This document shows, in pieces, positions 26,885 to 35,435 of a stretch of DNA of 64,000 nucleotides (within the stretch, counting starts at the first letter, position 1; each line of letters opens with the position of its first letter). The DNA is from Pseudomonas sp. DY-1 (GTDB lineage Bacteria; Pseudomonadota; Gammaproteobacteria; Pseudomonadales; Pseudomonadaceae). The stretch covers positions 62,001-126,000 of the forward strand of contig NZ_CP032616.1 of assembly GCF_003626975.1 (NCBI RefSeq), given 5' to 3'. A program made the translations under genes and the position numbers. The notes under the pieces were generated by a model. The model had not been told where the DNA came from. It made no database searches and saw only the letters and a list, made by a program, of their open reading frames with translations.

Positions 26885-27280
26885 ATGATCCAGTGCAAGC
26901 GAGTCTTTGATGCGGTGCAGTCCGGAGATGGCCAGCGGGTACTGGTGGATCGACTGTGGCCACGCGGATGCCGAAAGGAATCTTTGGCCCTGACCACCTG
27001 GCTGAAGGAGGTGGCGCCTTCAGACAGCCTGCGCAAACAGTTCTGCCATGATCCGGCGCTATTCGATGAGTTCCGCCTGCTATACCGCGCGGAATTGGCG
27101 GCCCATCCCGAGTACTGGCAGGGACTGCTGGAGATGGCCCGCAAAGGCGACCTGACCCTGCTCTACGCCGCCAGGGACGAGGTGCACAACAACGCCCGGG
27201 TGCTGGCGGATTTTCTCGAGGAAGAGCTTGAACGCAGCGGTCCACCCAGTTCGCCGGTGTGTTATGCCGGCGAACTTTAG
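26885..27280 (+). CDS. DUF488 family protein
   Basis: A 131-residue protein of the YeaO/DUF488 family. Hallmarks are RVFDAVQSGDGQRVLVDRLWPRG near the N-terminus and LTLLYAARDEVHNNARVLADFLE near the C-terminus. Members are small cytosolic proteins of unknown activity. ATG 26885 has GGAGAAGG upstream; a much longer in-frame extension lies antisense to the lipoprotein gene and is rejected. The stop is 6 bases from the convergent SDR stop. Confidence 0.88.
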   Translation: MIQCKRVFDAVQSGDGQRVLVDRLWPRGCRKESLALTTWLKEVAPSDSLRKQFCHDPALFDEFRLLYRAELAAHPEYWQGLLEMARKGDLTLLYAARDEVHNNARVLADFLEEELERSGPPSSPVCYAGEL

Positions 27281-27286
27281 GGGGGG

Positions 27287-27886
27287 TCAGCCCACGTGGT
27301 AGGTCTGCCCGGTTTGCGCACCTTCCGTGCTCTTGGCGTAGGCCAATGCCGCCTCGGCTGCCGGTACCGCCTTGTAGCCACGGAAGTAGGGTGCGTAGTC
27401 GGGCAGGGCCTCCTCGATCACGGTCGGGCTGACGCTGTTGATGCGCATGCCGCGCGGCATCTCCAGGGCGGCGCTGCGCACGAAGGCATCGATGGCGCCG
27501 TTGACCATGCTGGCGGATGCGCCGAAACGGATCGGGTCGTGGCTCAGCACCCCGGAGGTGAGTGTGAACGAGGCACCGTCGTTGGCGAACTCGCGGCCGA
27601 TCAGCACCAGGTTCACCTGGCCCATCAGTTTGTCCTTCAGGCCGATGGCGAACTCGGCTTCACCCATTTCCGCCAGGGCGCCGAAATGCACCTTGCCGGC
27701 GGCGCTGATCAGGGCGTCGAAGGGGCCGACCTTCTCGAACAGGCGACGAATCGAAGCAACGTCGGTGATGTCGGCTTGCAGCTCACCGCTGTTGCGGCCG
27801 ACGCGGATGATTTCGTGGCGCTCGGTGAGCTCCTGTTCGATGGCCTTGCCAATGGTGCCGCTGGCACCGACGAGAATGATTTTCAT
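27287..27886 (-). CDS. Short-chain dehydrogenase/reductase (short form)
   Basis: A 199-residue SDR. The nucleotide loop is GASGTIGKAI and the second motif is SAAGKVHFG. The usual catalytic Ser and YxxxK are altered: LTSGVLSHDPIRFGASASMVNGAI lacks Tyr at the expected place. This group of atypical SDRs (YwnB/CsgA-like) is often annotated as oxidoreductase of unknown substrate. It is divergently transcribed from a LysR regulator 121 bases away, which probably controls it. Confidence 0.87.
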   Translation of the reverse strand: MKIILVGASGTIGKAIEQELTERHEIIRVGRNSGELQADITDVASIRRLFEKVGPFDALISAAGKVHFGALAEMGEAEFAIGLKDKLMGQVNLVLIGREFANDGASFTLTSGVLSHDPIRFGASASMVNGAIDAFVRSAALEMPRGMRINSVSPTVIEEALPDYAPYFRGYKAVPAAEAALAYAKSTEGAQTGQTYHVG

Positions 27887-28007
27887 GGGACCGGATCCTG
27901 TGTGGAGGAATGAACGACAGGTCCAGTGTAGAGTGCTGCCTGTTGTCGATAATCCATGTAATTGGAAAAATTTGGTTTTCAAATGGAAACAATAGGGCCG
28001 CATTTCA

Positions 28008-28922
28008 ATGAGCGAAATGGATGATCTGGCCGCCTTCGCGGTGCTGATGGAAGCCGGTAGCTTCACTGCTGCTGCCGAGCGGCTGGGCTGCAGCAAGGGG
28101 CAGTTGTCCAAGCGCATCCGGCTGCTGGAGCAGGGGCTGGGGGCTTCGTTGCTGCATCGCACGACGCGGAGGCTGGACCTGACCGCCGCAGGGGCAGCCT
28201 TGTTGCCGGAGGCACAGGCCCTGGCCGCCCAGGCCGAGCGAGCCAGGCAATCGGTGCGGCGCCTGCAGGAGGAACTGGCCGGCTGCGTGCGCTTGACGGT
28301 GCCGGTGTCCCTCGGTGAAACCTTTTTCGATGCGCTGTTGCTGGACTTCACCCGGCAGTACCCGCAGATCCGTGTTGAGCTGGACCTGCACAATGGCTAT
28401 CGCGACCTCGTGGCGGAAGGTTTCGACCTGGCCATTCGTTCAGGCGTGGACATGGATGAGCGTCTCGTGGCGCGGCCGCTGTTCTCCCTGGAGGAAATCA
28501 CCTGCGCTACCCCGGCCTATCTAGCCTCCCACGGTGAACCCCGGCAACCGGCAGACCTGGCCCGCCACCAGTGCCTGCTGAACACGCATTACAGCGGTTT
28601 CGAGGAGTGGCTCTATCACCAGCAGCACCGGCTGGAGCGGGTAAAGGTGGCGGGTGCGCTGGCGAGCAATCACTACAGCTTGCTGAAGAAGGCCGCTCTC
28701 TCTGGCGCCGGCGTTGCGCGGCTGCCCTCCTACATGATCTACGACGAACTGGCCGATGGCCGTCTGGTGTGGCTGCTGCGCGACTTCCAGACCCGTCAGA
28801 CGCCAGTCTTCCTGGTTCACCCCTGGCAAGGCGGGCTACCGAGACGCACCCAGGTACTGGTGGACTACCTGCTGGCCTGGTTCGAGCGCAGCCGGCGAAA
28901 ACTGGATAAAGCGGGAGAGTAG
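28008..28922 (+). CDS. LysR-family transcriptional regulator
   Basis: A 304-residue LTTR. Residues 5-64 form the winged helix (DDLAAFAVLMEAGSFTAAAERLGCSKGQLSKRIRLLE shown by its FTAAAERLG and KGQLSKRIR parts). The C-terminal half is the periplasmic-binding-like effector domain (LTVPVSLGETFFDALLLDF, GFDLAIRSGVDMDERLVARPLF). It is of the CrgA/DsdC-like subgroup that often regulates a divergent dehydrogenase, here the SDR at 27287-27886. Effector unknown. Confidence 0.92.
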   Translation: MSEMDDLAAFAVLMEAGSFTAAAERLGCSKGQLSKRIRLLEQGLGASLLHRTTRRLDLTAAGAALLPEAQALAAQAERARQSVRRLQEELAGCVRLTVPVSLGETFFDALLLDFTRQYPQIRVELDLHNGYRDLVAEGFDLAIRSGVDMDERLVARPLFSLEEITCATPAYLASHGEPRQPADLARHQCLLNTHYSGFEEWLYHQQHRLERVKVAGALASNHYSLLKKAALSGAGVARLPSYMIYDELADGRLVWLLRDFQTRQTPVFLVHPWQGGLPRRTQVLVDYLLAWFERSRRKLDKAGE

Positions 28923-28932
28923 GGCAGGGGCG

Positions 28933-28967
28933 GCGCCAGGACGGAACAGCGCTGTCCGTCCTGGCGC
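28933..28967. terminator. Long hairpin between convergent genes
   Basis: GCGCCAGGACGGA (28933-28945) pairs with TCCGTCCTGGCGC (28955-28967), extended by ACAG/CTGT with one bulged base. It fills the 59-base gap between the convergent LysR and HIT genes. T-runs are absent, so it may be a bidirectional terminator or an mRNA 3'-end protector. Confidence 0.6.
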
Positions 28968-28981
28968 AATGGGAGAGGGTG

Positions 28982-29416
28982 TCAGGCCAGATGCTTCAGC
29001 AGGCGTGCCTGCAGGGCTTGCAGTTCATTCGGGTCGGCCTTTTTGCTGGCGTGGATTGCCAGCGACTCGCCCTCGAAGCGCGGCACGATGTGCATGTGAA
29101 TGTGGAACACCGTCTGGCCCGCCGGTGCACCGTTGAACTGTGCCACCTGTACACCGGCCGGTTGCAGTTCCTGCACCAGTACGTGGGTCAGCCGTTGCAC
29201 CACGGCCATTACCTTGGCCAGGGCGTCGGTTTCGATCTCCAGGATGTTGCGGGCGGCGGATCGCTTGGGGATCACCAGCGTGTGGCCAAACGACTGCGGG
29301 AAGATGTCGAGGAAGGCGAGCACGTCGTCGTCTTCGTAGAGTTTGTAGCAGGGGGCTTCGCCGCGAATGATCTGGGCGAAAACGTTCTGCGGATCATAGG
29401 TGCCGTGCAAGCTCAT
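28982..29416 (-). CDS. HIT-family nucleotide-binding hydrolase
   Basis: A 144-residue HIT protein. The histidine triad is HIHMHIVP near residue 107, preceded by the conserved FAQIIRGEAPCYKLYEDD and HTLVIPKRSAARNI segments. Such proteins hydrolyse AMP-linked compounds (Hint/HinT-like). Start ATG 29416 was chosen because the frame upstream is low-complexity and lacks a ribosome site. Substrate uncertain. Confidence 0.9.
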   Translation of the reverse strand: MSLHGTYDPQNVFAQIIRGEAPCYKLYEDDDVLAFLDIFPQSFGHTLVIPKRSAARNILEIETDALAKVMAVVQRLTHVLVQELQPAGVQVAQFNGAPAGQTVFHIHMHIVPRFEGESLAIHASKKADPNELQALQARLLKHLA

Positions 29417-30226
29417 CGAAGGCTCTCCATTTGCCGATTGCGAGCCGTGCACATTAACGCCCGGCGCGACGCCGGAAAACCCCGGAAGCGCCCATCCGCC
29501 ACACCGACCGCTGCATCCACTGCAAGCGCAACCGCAGCATCCGGCGATTCGTCGAATTTTTTTCGGCCATGAGCCGGTAATCAAGGCGCTGAGACCCGTA
29601 TTCGTCTGCAAGAGGATGCTTAATCGCTAATAATTTGAACTGGCATTTACTCCCATTTTGTCTTGAGGAGCTTCACCGGCAGGCTGGCTACTTTGCGGCC
29701 AGTGCCAGATCCCCTTCAGCTTTGCATGTAGGAACGATCGATTTCTGACCTTGTGCCGCGGGTTGTCCAGGCAGTCCGCGGCTTTCCTTTCTTGTTGGCC
29801 TGCTAGCCAAGTGGCCATTTCCGGTCATGCACACCCAATTGGGTGCTGAATCCACGGCCGTGAAACTGCGGGCGAACACCGCTGCGAACGACTAGGGTAT
29901 CCAGGGTCGAAAGTGGACCGATGGTTCTGCGTTTTTGCCGACGTTCTGGCAAAAGTCCCCGTCGCCAGCCGCCGTTTCTGGCGTTACCCTTCGCATCTGG
30001 ATAAGAAGTGGAGCACCGCAAAGCTGACGTCGGCGATCCCGCCACCTGGCACCAAGCCCGCCAGCGAGGCACGACGAAGGATGTTCGCGCCAAGGCTTCC
30101 ACCCCTGTTTGCTGTTTCATTCCGCCTGCGGGATGACCCTTTTTCCGCTGCCGGCCTGTCGTGGCCGGTAGCTGACTGCCTGAACCGGCCGTTCGAGCGA
30201 GCGGCCCAGTATCGAGAGGATCGACC
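29417..30226. other. Gap of 810 bases without a recognisable gene
   Basis: Neither strand shows a frame with protein-like composition. The part 29600-29700 is AT-rich. A 14-base perfect palindrome CACCCAATTGGGTG lies at 29832-29845, and an inverted repeat CTGCCGGCC/GGCCGGTAG lies near 30150-30172, shortly before the FabH-like gene. The gap must hold the promoter of that gene. An undetected small RNA is possible, but no strong terminator was seen. Confidence 0.6.
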
Positions 30227-31348
30227 GTGCACAACGTCGTAATCAGTGGCACCGGCCTGTACACCCCGTCCAACAGCATCTCCAACGAAGAGCTGGTGGA
30301 GTCCTTCAATGCCTACGTGCAGGCCTACAACGCCGAGAACGCCGGCGCTATCGAGCGTGGCGAAATCGAGCCCCTGGCCGAATCCAGCGTGGCCTTCATC
30401 GAGAAGGCATCCGGCATCAAGAGCCGCTTCGTGGTGAACAAGGACGGCATCCTCGATCCCAAGCGCATGACGCCGCGCATTCCGGAGCGCACCAACGATG
30501 AGTGGGGCATCCTTTGCGAAATGGCAGTTGCCGCCGCGAAGCAGGCGCTGGAGCGTGCAGGCAAGACCCCGGCGGACATCGACGGTGTGATCGTCGCCTG
30601 CTCCAACCTGCAGCGTGCCTACCCGGCGGTGGCGATCGAAGTCCAGGCGGCGCTCGGTATCGACGGCTTCGGCTACGACATGAACGTCGCCTGCTCCTCG
30701 GCCACCTTCGGTATCCAGGCTGCCACCACCGCAGTCCAGACCGGCCAGGCCCGCGCCATCCTGATGGTCAACCCGGAAATCTGCACCGGCCACCTGAACT
30801 TCCGTGACCGCGACAGCCACTTCATCTTCGGCGATGCCGCCACCGCGGTGATCATCGAACGTGCCGACCAGGCCACTTCCAGGCACCAGTTCGAGGTCGT
30901 GGGTACCAAGCTGCTGACCCAGTTCTCCAACAACATCCGCAACAACTTCGGCTTCCTCAACCGCGCCGCGGAAGAGGGCGTGGGTGCCCGCGACAAGCTG
31001 TTCGTCCAGGAAGGCCGCAAGGTGTTCAAGGATGTCTGCCCTATGGTCGCCGAGCTGATCGCCGCCCACCTGGAAGAGAACAAGCTCAACGTCACCGACG
31101 TGAAGCGCTTCTGGCTGCACCAGGCCAACCTCAACATGAACCTGCTGATCGCCCGCAAGTTGCTGGGTCGTGAGGCCGAGCCGCAGGAGGCGCCGGTGAT
31201 CCTCGATACCTACGCCAACACCAGCTCCGCCGGTTCCGTGATCGCCTTCCACAAGCACCAGGACGACCTGCCCAGTGGTGCGCTGGGCGTGCTCAGCTCC
31301 TTCGGCGCCGGCTACTCCATCGGCAGCGTGATCCTGCGCAAACGTTGA
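30227..31348 (+). CDS. Beta-ketoacyl-ACP synthase III family protein (PA3286-like)
   Basis: A 373-residue FabH-type thiolase-fold enzyme that starts with GTG (GAGAGGA upstream). The catalytic triad is Cys156 (NVACSSATF), His in [10 protein letters not shown] and Asn in [10 protein letters not shown]. In P. aeruginosa the homologue PA3286 condenses octanoyl-CoA from beta-oxidation with malonyl-ACP, feeding degradation intermediates into fatty acid synthesis (recalled from the literature). It has a long insert ([20 protein letters not shown]) relative to classical FabH. Its stop overlaps the start of an ECF sigma-factor gene as TGATG, so lipid metabolism and sigma-factor expression are physically coupled. 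Confidence 0.93.
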   Translation: MHNVVISGTGLYTPSNSISNEELVESFNAYVQAYNAENAGAIERGEIEPLAESSVAFIEKASGIKSRFVVNKDGILDPKRMTPRIPERTNDEWGILCEMAVAAAKQALERAGKTPADIDGVIVACSNLQRAYPAVAIEVQAALGIDGFGYDMNVACSSATFGIQAATTAVQTGQARAILMVNPEICTGHLNFRDRDSHFIFGDAATAVIIERADQATSRHQFEVVGTKLLTQFSNNIRNNFGFLNRAAEEGVGARDKLFVQEGRKVFKDVCPMVAELIAAHLEENKLNVTDVKRFWLHQANLNMNLLIARKLLGREAEPQEAPVILDTYANTSSAGSVIAFHKHQDDLPSGALGVLSSFGAGYSIGSVILRKR

Positions 31349-31959
31349 TGAACCAACCGGCCGACGCTGACCTGCTGCCCCGGCTCCTGGCCGGGGAGCA
31401 GGGCGCGTTTCGCGAGTTGATCGGCACCTACCAGGGCGCCATGCGTGCAGTCGCCTATGCCATCGTCGGCCAGCGGCATGCCGATGAGGTGGTACAGGAC
31501 GCCTGGCTGGCCGTGGTGCGCAACCTGGACGGCTTCCAGCAGCGTTCAAGCCTCAAGACCTGGCTCCTCACCATCGTCGCCAACAACGCCCGCAGCCGTC
31601 TCAAGCAGAACCGCCGCGAGGTGTTGCTCGACGACCTGCCTGCCCCCCACGGGAGCATCGGTGCTGATCGTTTCGCCGAAGATGGCCACTGGGCCGCGAC
31701 CCTGCCGGCCTGGCACGAGGATTCGCCCGAGGCCCTGCTCACTGAGGAGGAGCTGCGCGAATGTCTGGAGAAGACCTTGCTCAGCCTCTCGGAGATGCAG
31801 CGCAGCGTGGTGTTGCTGCGTGAGCGCCAAGGGCTGGAACTGGAAGAAATCTGTAATTTATTGGAGATATCGCTCTCCAATGTCCGGGTGCTGCTGCATC
31901 GTGGACGCCTGAAGCTGTTCGCCACGCTGGAACATTTCGAGGAGACAGGCCAATGCTGA
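31348..31959 (+). CDS. ECF-family RNA polymerase sigma factor
   Basis: A 203-residue sigma-70 family factor. Region 2 is LIGTYQGAMRAVAYAIVGQRHADEVVQDAWLAVVRNLDGF (core -10-recognition parts HADEVVQDAWLAV and SSLKTWLLTIVANNA). Region 4 is LSLSEMQRSVVLLRERQGLELEEICNLL with the helix-turn-helix SLSNVRVLLHRGRLKL. It starts on the stop codon of the FabH-like gene and overlaps the zinc-finger gene by 7 bases. Transcribed as an operon in which the last gene probably modulates it. Promoter targets unknown. Confidence 0.93.
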   Translation: MNQPADADLLPRLLAGEQGAFRELIGTYQGAMRAVAYAIVGQRHADEVVQDAWLAVVRNLDGFQQRSSLKTWLLTIVANNARSRLKQNRREVLLDDLPAPHGSIGADRFAEDGHWAATLPAWHEDSPEALLTEEELRECLEKTLLSLSEMQRSVVLLRERQGLELEEICNLLEISLSNVRVLLHRGRLKLFATLEHFEETGQC

Positions 31960-32186
31960 CGTGCAAGGAACTGGTTGCCCGTTCCAGCGAATTGCTCGAT
32001 GGCGAACTGAGTTTTCGCGAGCGCATGGCTGTGCGCCGCCACCTCATGCTGTGCCGCAACTGCCGTCGCTTCATCAAGCAGATGAAACTGACCCAGGCAG
32101 TCGTCCGCCTGTTGCCGGAGGGCCAGGGTGCCGAAGTGGACGACCTGGCCGCACACCTGGCGCAGAAGCGCCGCGATTCCCTCTAG
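31953..32186 (+). CDS. Zinc-finger (zf-HC2) anti-sigma-like protein
   Basis: A 77-residue cytosolic protein with the pattern CKELVARSSELLDGELSFRERMAVRRHLMLCRNCRRF, of which H-x3-C-x2-C (HLMLCRNC) and the upstream Cys-4 form the ZAS/zf-HC2 motif of anti-sigma factors. Unlike most anti-sigma factors it has no transmembrane helix. Its start overlaps the ECF sigma gene, which strongly suggests it binds that factor. Confidence 0.87.
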   Translation: MLTCKELVARSSELLDGELSFRERMAVRRHLMLCRNCRRFIKQMKLTQAVVRLLPEGQGAEVDDLAAHLAQKRRDSL

Positions 32187-32472
32187 CGTTCCATTCCCGC
32201 CCGCTTCGTGAGTAGTCGCGAATCCGCATATTCGCAAGTCGCCTATTTCAAGTCCCTTAAGCTCGTCTTGCTCGGCAAAAACACCTGAAAGCCGCGTGGT
32301 AGAGCGTCTGCGTGCTTATGAAATTTCGAAGTAAAAAAGTTCCGTTGTCACAAAATATTTATATATAAGCAACTGAGCTGAAATAACCCGCCGCCAAGAT
32401 TCCCCACCAGCACCGACGAGCCCAGACGCTCTCGTGTTTTCTAACGCTTAAGACCAATAGGGGAACCCTTCG

Positions 32473-33786
32473 ATGATCCGTAAGCACTTCGCCGGTTTTG
32501 CCGCCAGCGCCATGGCTCTGGCCATTTCCGCCCAGGCTTTCGCCGGTACCGTTACCACTGACGGCGCCGATATCGTCATCAAGACCAAAGGCGGCCTGGA
32601 AGTCGGCACCACCGACAAGGCTTTCAGCTTCAAGCTCGGCGGTCGTCTGCAGGCTGACTACAGCCGCTTCGACGGCTTCTACACCGTGAACGGTGACACT
32701 GCCGACGCCGGTTACTTCCGTCGCGCGTTCCTGGAACTGGGCGGCATCGCCTTCTCCGACTGGGCCTACCAGATCAACTACGACTTCTCCCACAACGCCG
32801 GTGGCGATGCCAAGGCTGACGATGGCTACTTCGACGAAGCCTCCATCGCCTACATCGGCTTCCAGCCGGTGGTGATCAAGATGGGTCGCTTCGACCCCGA
32901 CTTCGGCCTGGAAAAGGCCACCAGCTCCAAGTGGGTAACTGCCCAGGAGCGCACCGCCGCCTATGACCTGGCCGACTATGTGAACAACCACAACGGTGGC
33001 ATGGGCGTGCAGGTGTCCGGCACCTACGGCGCGTCCCTGTACGGCTCCGCCGGCCTCATGGCCAACGACGCCACCAACCGCGACGAAGACGGTGACAGCG
33101 TCAAGCAGTTCAACCTGCGCGGTGTATTCGCTCCGATGCACGAGGCCGGCAATGTCCTGCACTTTGGCGTGAACTATGCCACCCGCGACCTGCAGGATAC
33201 CTCCTTCGACGGTCGTATCCGCAGCCGCCTGGGCATCCGCGGTGTGAGCACCGAAGGTGGCCAGGACGCCGGTAGCAACGGCAACCGCCTGGTACTGGCC
33301 GGCGCCAACAACACCCCGGTCGGCGCTTACGACAACGACAGCACCGTTGGCCTGGAAGCTGCCTTCGCCACCGGTCCGTTCTCCATCCAGAGCGAATACC
33401 TGAAGCGCGAAGTCGAAGCCAAGGCTGCCAACCGCGAAGACATCGATGCCGACGGCTACTACGTGCAGGTTGCCTACACCCTGACCGGCGAAGCCCGCGA
33501 CTACAAACTCGGCAAGTTCGACAAGATCAAGCCGGCCAACAAGGGCATCGGCGCCTGGGAAGTGTTCTATCGTTACGACAACATCAGTGCTGAAGACGAC
33601 AACGGCGCCTTCGCCAACATCGACGACGTGGAAGCCAAGGTGCACAACCTCGGTGTGAACTGGTACGCCAACGAAGCCGTCAAGCTCAGCGGGTACTACG
33701 TCAAGACCAAAGTGGACAACGCCACCAACGCGGTGGGCGACGACGACGGCGACGGCATGGTCTTCCGTGCCCAGTACGTGTTCTAA
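32473..33786 (+). CDS. oprO: OprO/OprP-family phosphate/polyphosphate-selective porin
   Basis: A 437-residue trimeric outer-membrane porin with a 24-residue signal peptide (cleavage [11 protein letters not shown]). Conserved anion-pore arginines R34, R59 and R60 (mature numbering) are present in LGGRLQADY and GYFRRAFLE. The position of OprP Tyr62 is Phe, and that of Tyr114 is Asp ([11 protein letters not shown]), the pair that in P. aeruginosa distinguishes the diphosphate-preferring OprO from the phosphate-preferring OprP (from memory). A three-residue insertion lies between the two positions. It ends with the C-terminal Phe required for outer-membrane insertion (AQYVF). The preceding 286-base gap has no further gene; AT-rich sequence at 32330-32380 may carry its promoter, and no clear Pho box was found. 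Confidence 0.88.
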   Translation: MIRKHFAGFAASAMALAISAQAFAGTVTTDGADIVIKTKGGLEVGTTDKAFSFKLGGRLQADYSRFDGFYTVNGDTADAGYFRRAFLELGGIAFSDWAYQINYDFSHNAGGDAKADDGYFDEASIAYIGFQPVVIKMGRFDPDFGLEKATSSKWVTAQERTAAYDLADYVNNHNGGMGVQVSGTYGASLYGSAGLMANDATNRDEDGDSVKQFNLRGVFAPMHEAGNVLHFGVNYATRDLQDTSFDGRIRSRLGIRGVSTEGGQDAGSNGNRLVLAGANNTPVGAYDNDSTVGLEAAFATGPFSIQSEYLKREVEAKAANREDIDADGYYVQVAYTLTGEARDYKLGKFDKIKPANKGIGAWEVFYRYDNISAEDDNGAFANIDDVEAKVHNLGVNWYANEAVKLSGYYVKTKVDNATNAVGDDDGDGMVFRAQYVF

Positions 33787-33815
33787 GACGACACGGGTTT
33801 CCGCTCCTTTGCTTG

Positions 33816-33842
33816 AGCCCCGCCATCTGGCGGGGCTTTTTT
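33816..33842 (+). terminator. Rho-independent terminator of the porin gene
   Basis: Stem AGCCCCGCC/GGCGGGGCT with an ATCT loop, followed by TTTTTT, located 30 bases after the porin stop codon. Confidence 0.93.
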
Positions 33843-33965
33843 ACGCGCACGGAAAAGTGCGGAAGGGCGAGCGGCCCCGCCTTGGGGGCAGATCAACCAC
33901 GGCTTCCTGGCGTGCCCGGCGTCGCCTACGTATGCTCTGCACTCCCGCCTTTCGGTTGTCGCGCC

Positions 33966-34379
33966 ATGCTGCTGATCTCCAACAGCGTCCACCTTCCCCT
34001 CGATGAGATTGAATTGTCCGCCATCCGCGCCCAGGGGGCGGGCGGGCAGAACGTCAACAAGGTCTCCAGCGCGATGCATCTGCGCTTCGATATCAACGCC
34101 TCGTCGCTGCCGGACTTCTACAAGGAGCGCCTGCTGCAACTGCGCGACAGCCGCATCACCGCTGACGGCGTGATCATCATCAAGGCGCAGCAGTACCGCA
34201 CACAGGAACAGAATCGCGCCGACGCCCTGGAGCGCCTGGCGGAGCTGATCCGTAGCGTGACGAAAGTGCAGAAAGCAAGACGGCCGACCAAGCCCACGCT
34301 GGGCTCGAAGAAGCGTCGGCTGGAAGGCAAGGCCAAGCGCGGGGCAATCAAGGCCGGCAGGGGGAAAGTGGATTTCTGA
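33966..34379 (+). CDS. arfB: Alternative ribosome-rescue factor ArfB (YaeJ)
   Basis: A 137-residue peptidyl-tRNA hydrolase that rescues ribosomes stalled on mRNAs without a stop codon. The GGQ catalytic motif lies in [22 protein letters not shown]. The C-terminal tail is strongly basic ([23 protein letters not shown]), the part that enters the mRNA channel. Length equals that of E. coli YaeJ. The gene is convergent with the metallopeptidase gene. Confidence 0.95.
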   Translation: MLLISNSVHLPLDEIELSAIRAQGAGGQNVNKVSSAMHLRFDINASSLPDFYKERLLQLRDSRITADGVIIIKAQQYRTQEQNRADALERLAELIRSVTKVQKARRPTKPTLGSKKRRLEGKAKRGAIKAGRGKVDF

Positions 34380-34399
34380 GGTCGTGGGTATCCGACCCG

Positions 34400-35287
34400 C
34401 TACTGCGCCAATCCGGTGAACAGCTGCATGCATCGCTGCGGGTCGCCGGTTTCGATTCCGGTATACAGCCACTTCTGGCGCTGCTCGAGGCTGCCGTGGG
34501 TCAGCGGGTCGCGCATGGGGGCTTTGCCTGGGATCGTGCCCTGTTCCTGTGTGTAGGCCATGACCGTCTGCAGCATCTTGTCCACGTCATCGGGATTGAC
34601 CCAGGGGTATTTGCGCTGGGCATAGCCGACCCAACTGCCCGCCAGGCAGTCGGCCAGCAGCTCCTGGGCGACCATCAGACCCTCCGGCCCTGAGAGTTTG
34701 ACGCCACCTTCCTTCATATCCTTGATCCAGCTGTTGACGCCCACCAGGTTCTGCATGTGGTGGGCCACCTCGTGCGCCACGACGTAGCTGCGTGCGAAGT
34801 CGCCGACTTCGGGTGCGTTCTTGTGCAGGCCGTCGAGGTGGTCCAGATCCAGGTAGAGACTCATGCTGCCGGGGCAATAGAAGGGACCGCTGGTTGTTCC
34901 GGTGTCCTTGCAGGGCTTTTCAACTTTGCCGCGGTACGTCACCAGCTTGGGCTTCTTGTAGGAGTAGTCGCCACGTGCGAGGAATTCGCCCCAGATGTCC
35001 TCGATGCTCTCCATCATCAGCTCCACCAGCTCCTGCGAGTCGGCCGGCGCTTGCGCCGGGGCCGGTACCGGCGCGGCGGCAACCGGGGCAGACGGGGCTT
35101 CGGTGGAGTTGCTCCCCGGGAAGAGTGGCGGGGGCGGCTTCAGGCGTTCGAACAGCTGCGCCGGGCCGAACGCGAGGTAGAGCGTCACACAGATCAGCGC
35201 CACCGCCATCAACAGCCAGGCAAGGATTCGCAGCAGGCGGAGCAGCAGACCTTTGCGGGGCCTCGGGGTGGCGGAGTTTTCGGGCAT
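34400..35287 (-). CDS. YpfJ-family neutral zinc metallopeptidase
   Basis: A 295-residue membrane-anchored protein. One N-terminal helix (LLLRLLRILAWLLMAVALICVTLYLAFG) precedes a Pro/Ala linker. The peptidase-like domain has the zinc motif HEVAHH (HExxH type) in VVAHEVAHHMQNLVGVN and the downstream ELLADCLAGSW with a third-ligand Glu. The conserved Cys pair in KPCKDTGTTSGPFYCPG is typical of the family. The active site is predicted on the periplasmic side. Native substrate unknown. Confidence 0.9.
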   Translation of the reverse strand: MPENSATPRPRKGLLLRLLRILAWLLMAVALICVTLYLAFGPAQLFERLKPPPPLFPGSNSTEAPSAPVAAAPVPAPAQAPADSQELVELMMESIEDIWGEFLARGDYSYKKPKLVTYRGKVEKPCKDTGTTSGPFYCPGSMSLYLDLDHLDGLHKNAPEVGDFARSYVVAHEVAHHMQNLVGVNSWIKDMKEGGVKLSGPEGLMVAQELLADCLAGSWVGYAQRKYPWVNPDDVDKMLQTVMAYTQEQGTIPGKAPMRDPLTHGSLEQRQKWLYTGIETGDPQRCMQLFTGLAQ

Positions 35288-35435
35288 GGTGGCGTTTCCT
35301 TGTGGCGTCGAGGTTCAGTGTTGTCGTTACTTCGTGTCCTCGCCATTTGTTTCTTGCATGAGACATCTGTCACATGGTGGCAACCTGATGCTGCTTGAAT
35401 GCCCTGCACCTCAAATGTCGCCCGGAGTACCGACC

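Noticed and set aside
29417..30226. Search for a tRNA, a phage attachment site or a gene in the 810-base gap
   Set aside because: No cloverleaf-type pairing, direct repeats or coding frame was found; only a 14-base palindrome and a short inverted repeat.
32330..32400. Possible Pho box before the OprO-type porin
   Set aside because: Only one TTGTCAC half-site was found; the second half (TATTTAT) matches poorly, so phosphate control cannot be supported from sequence.
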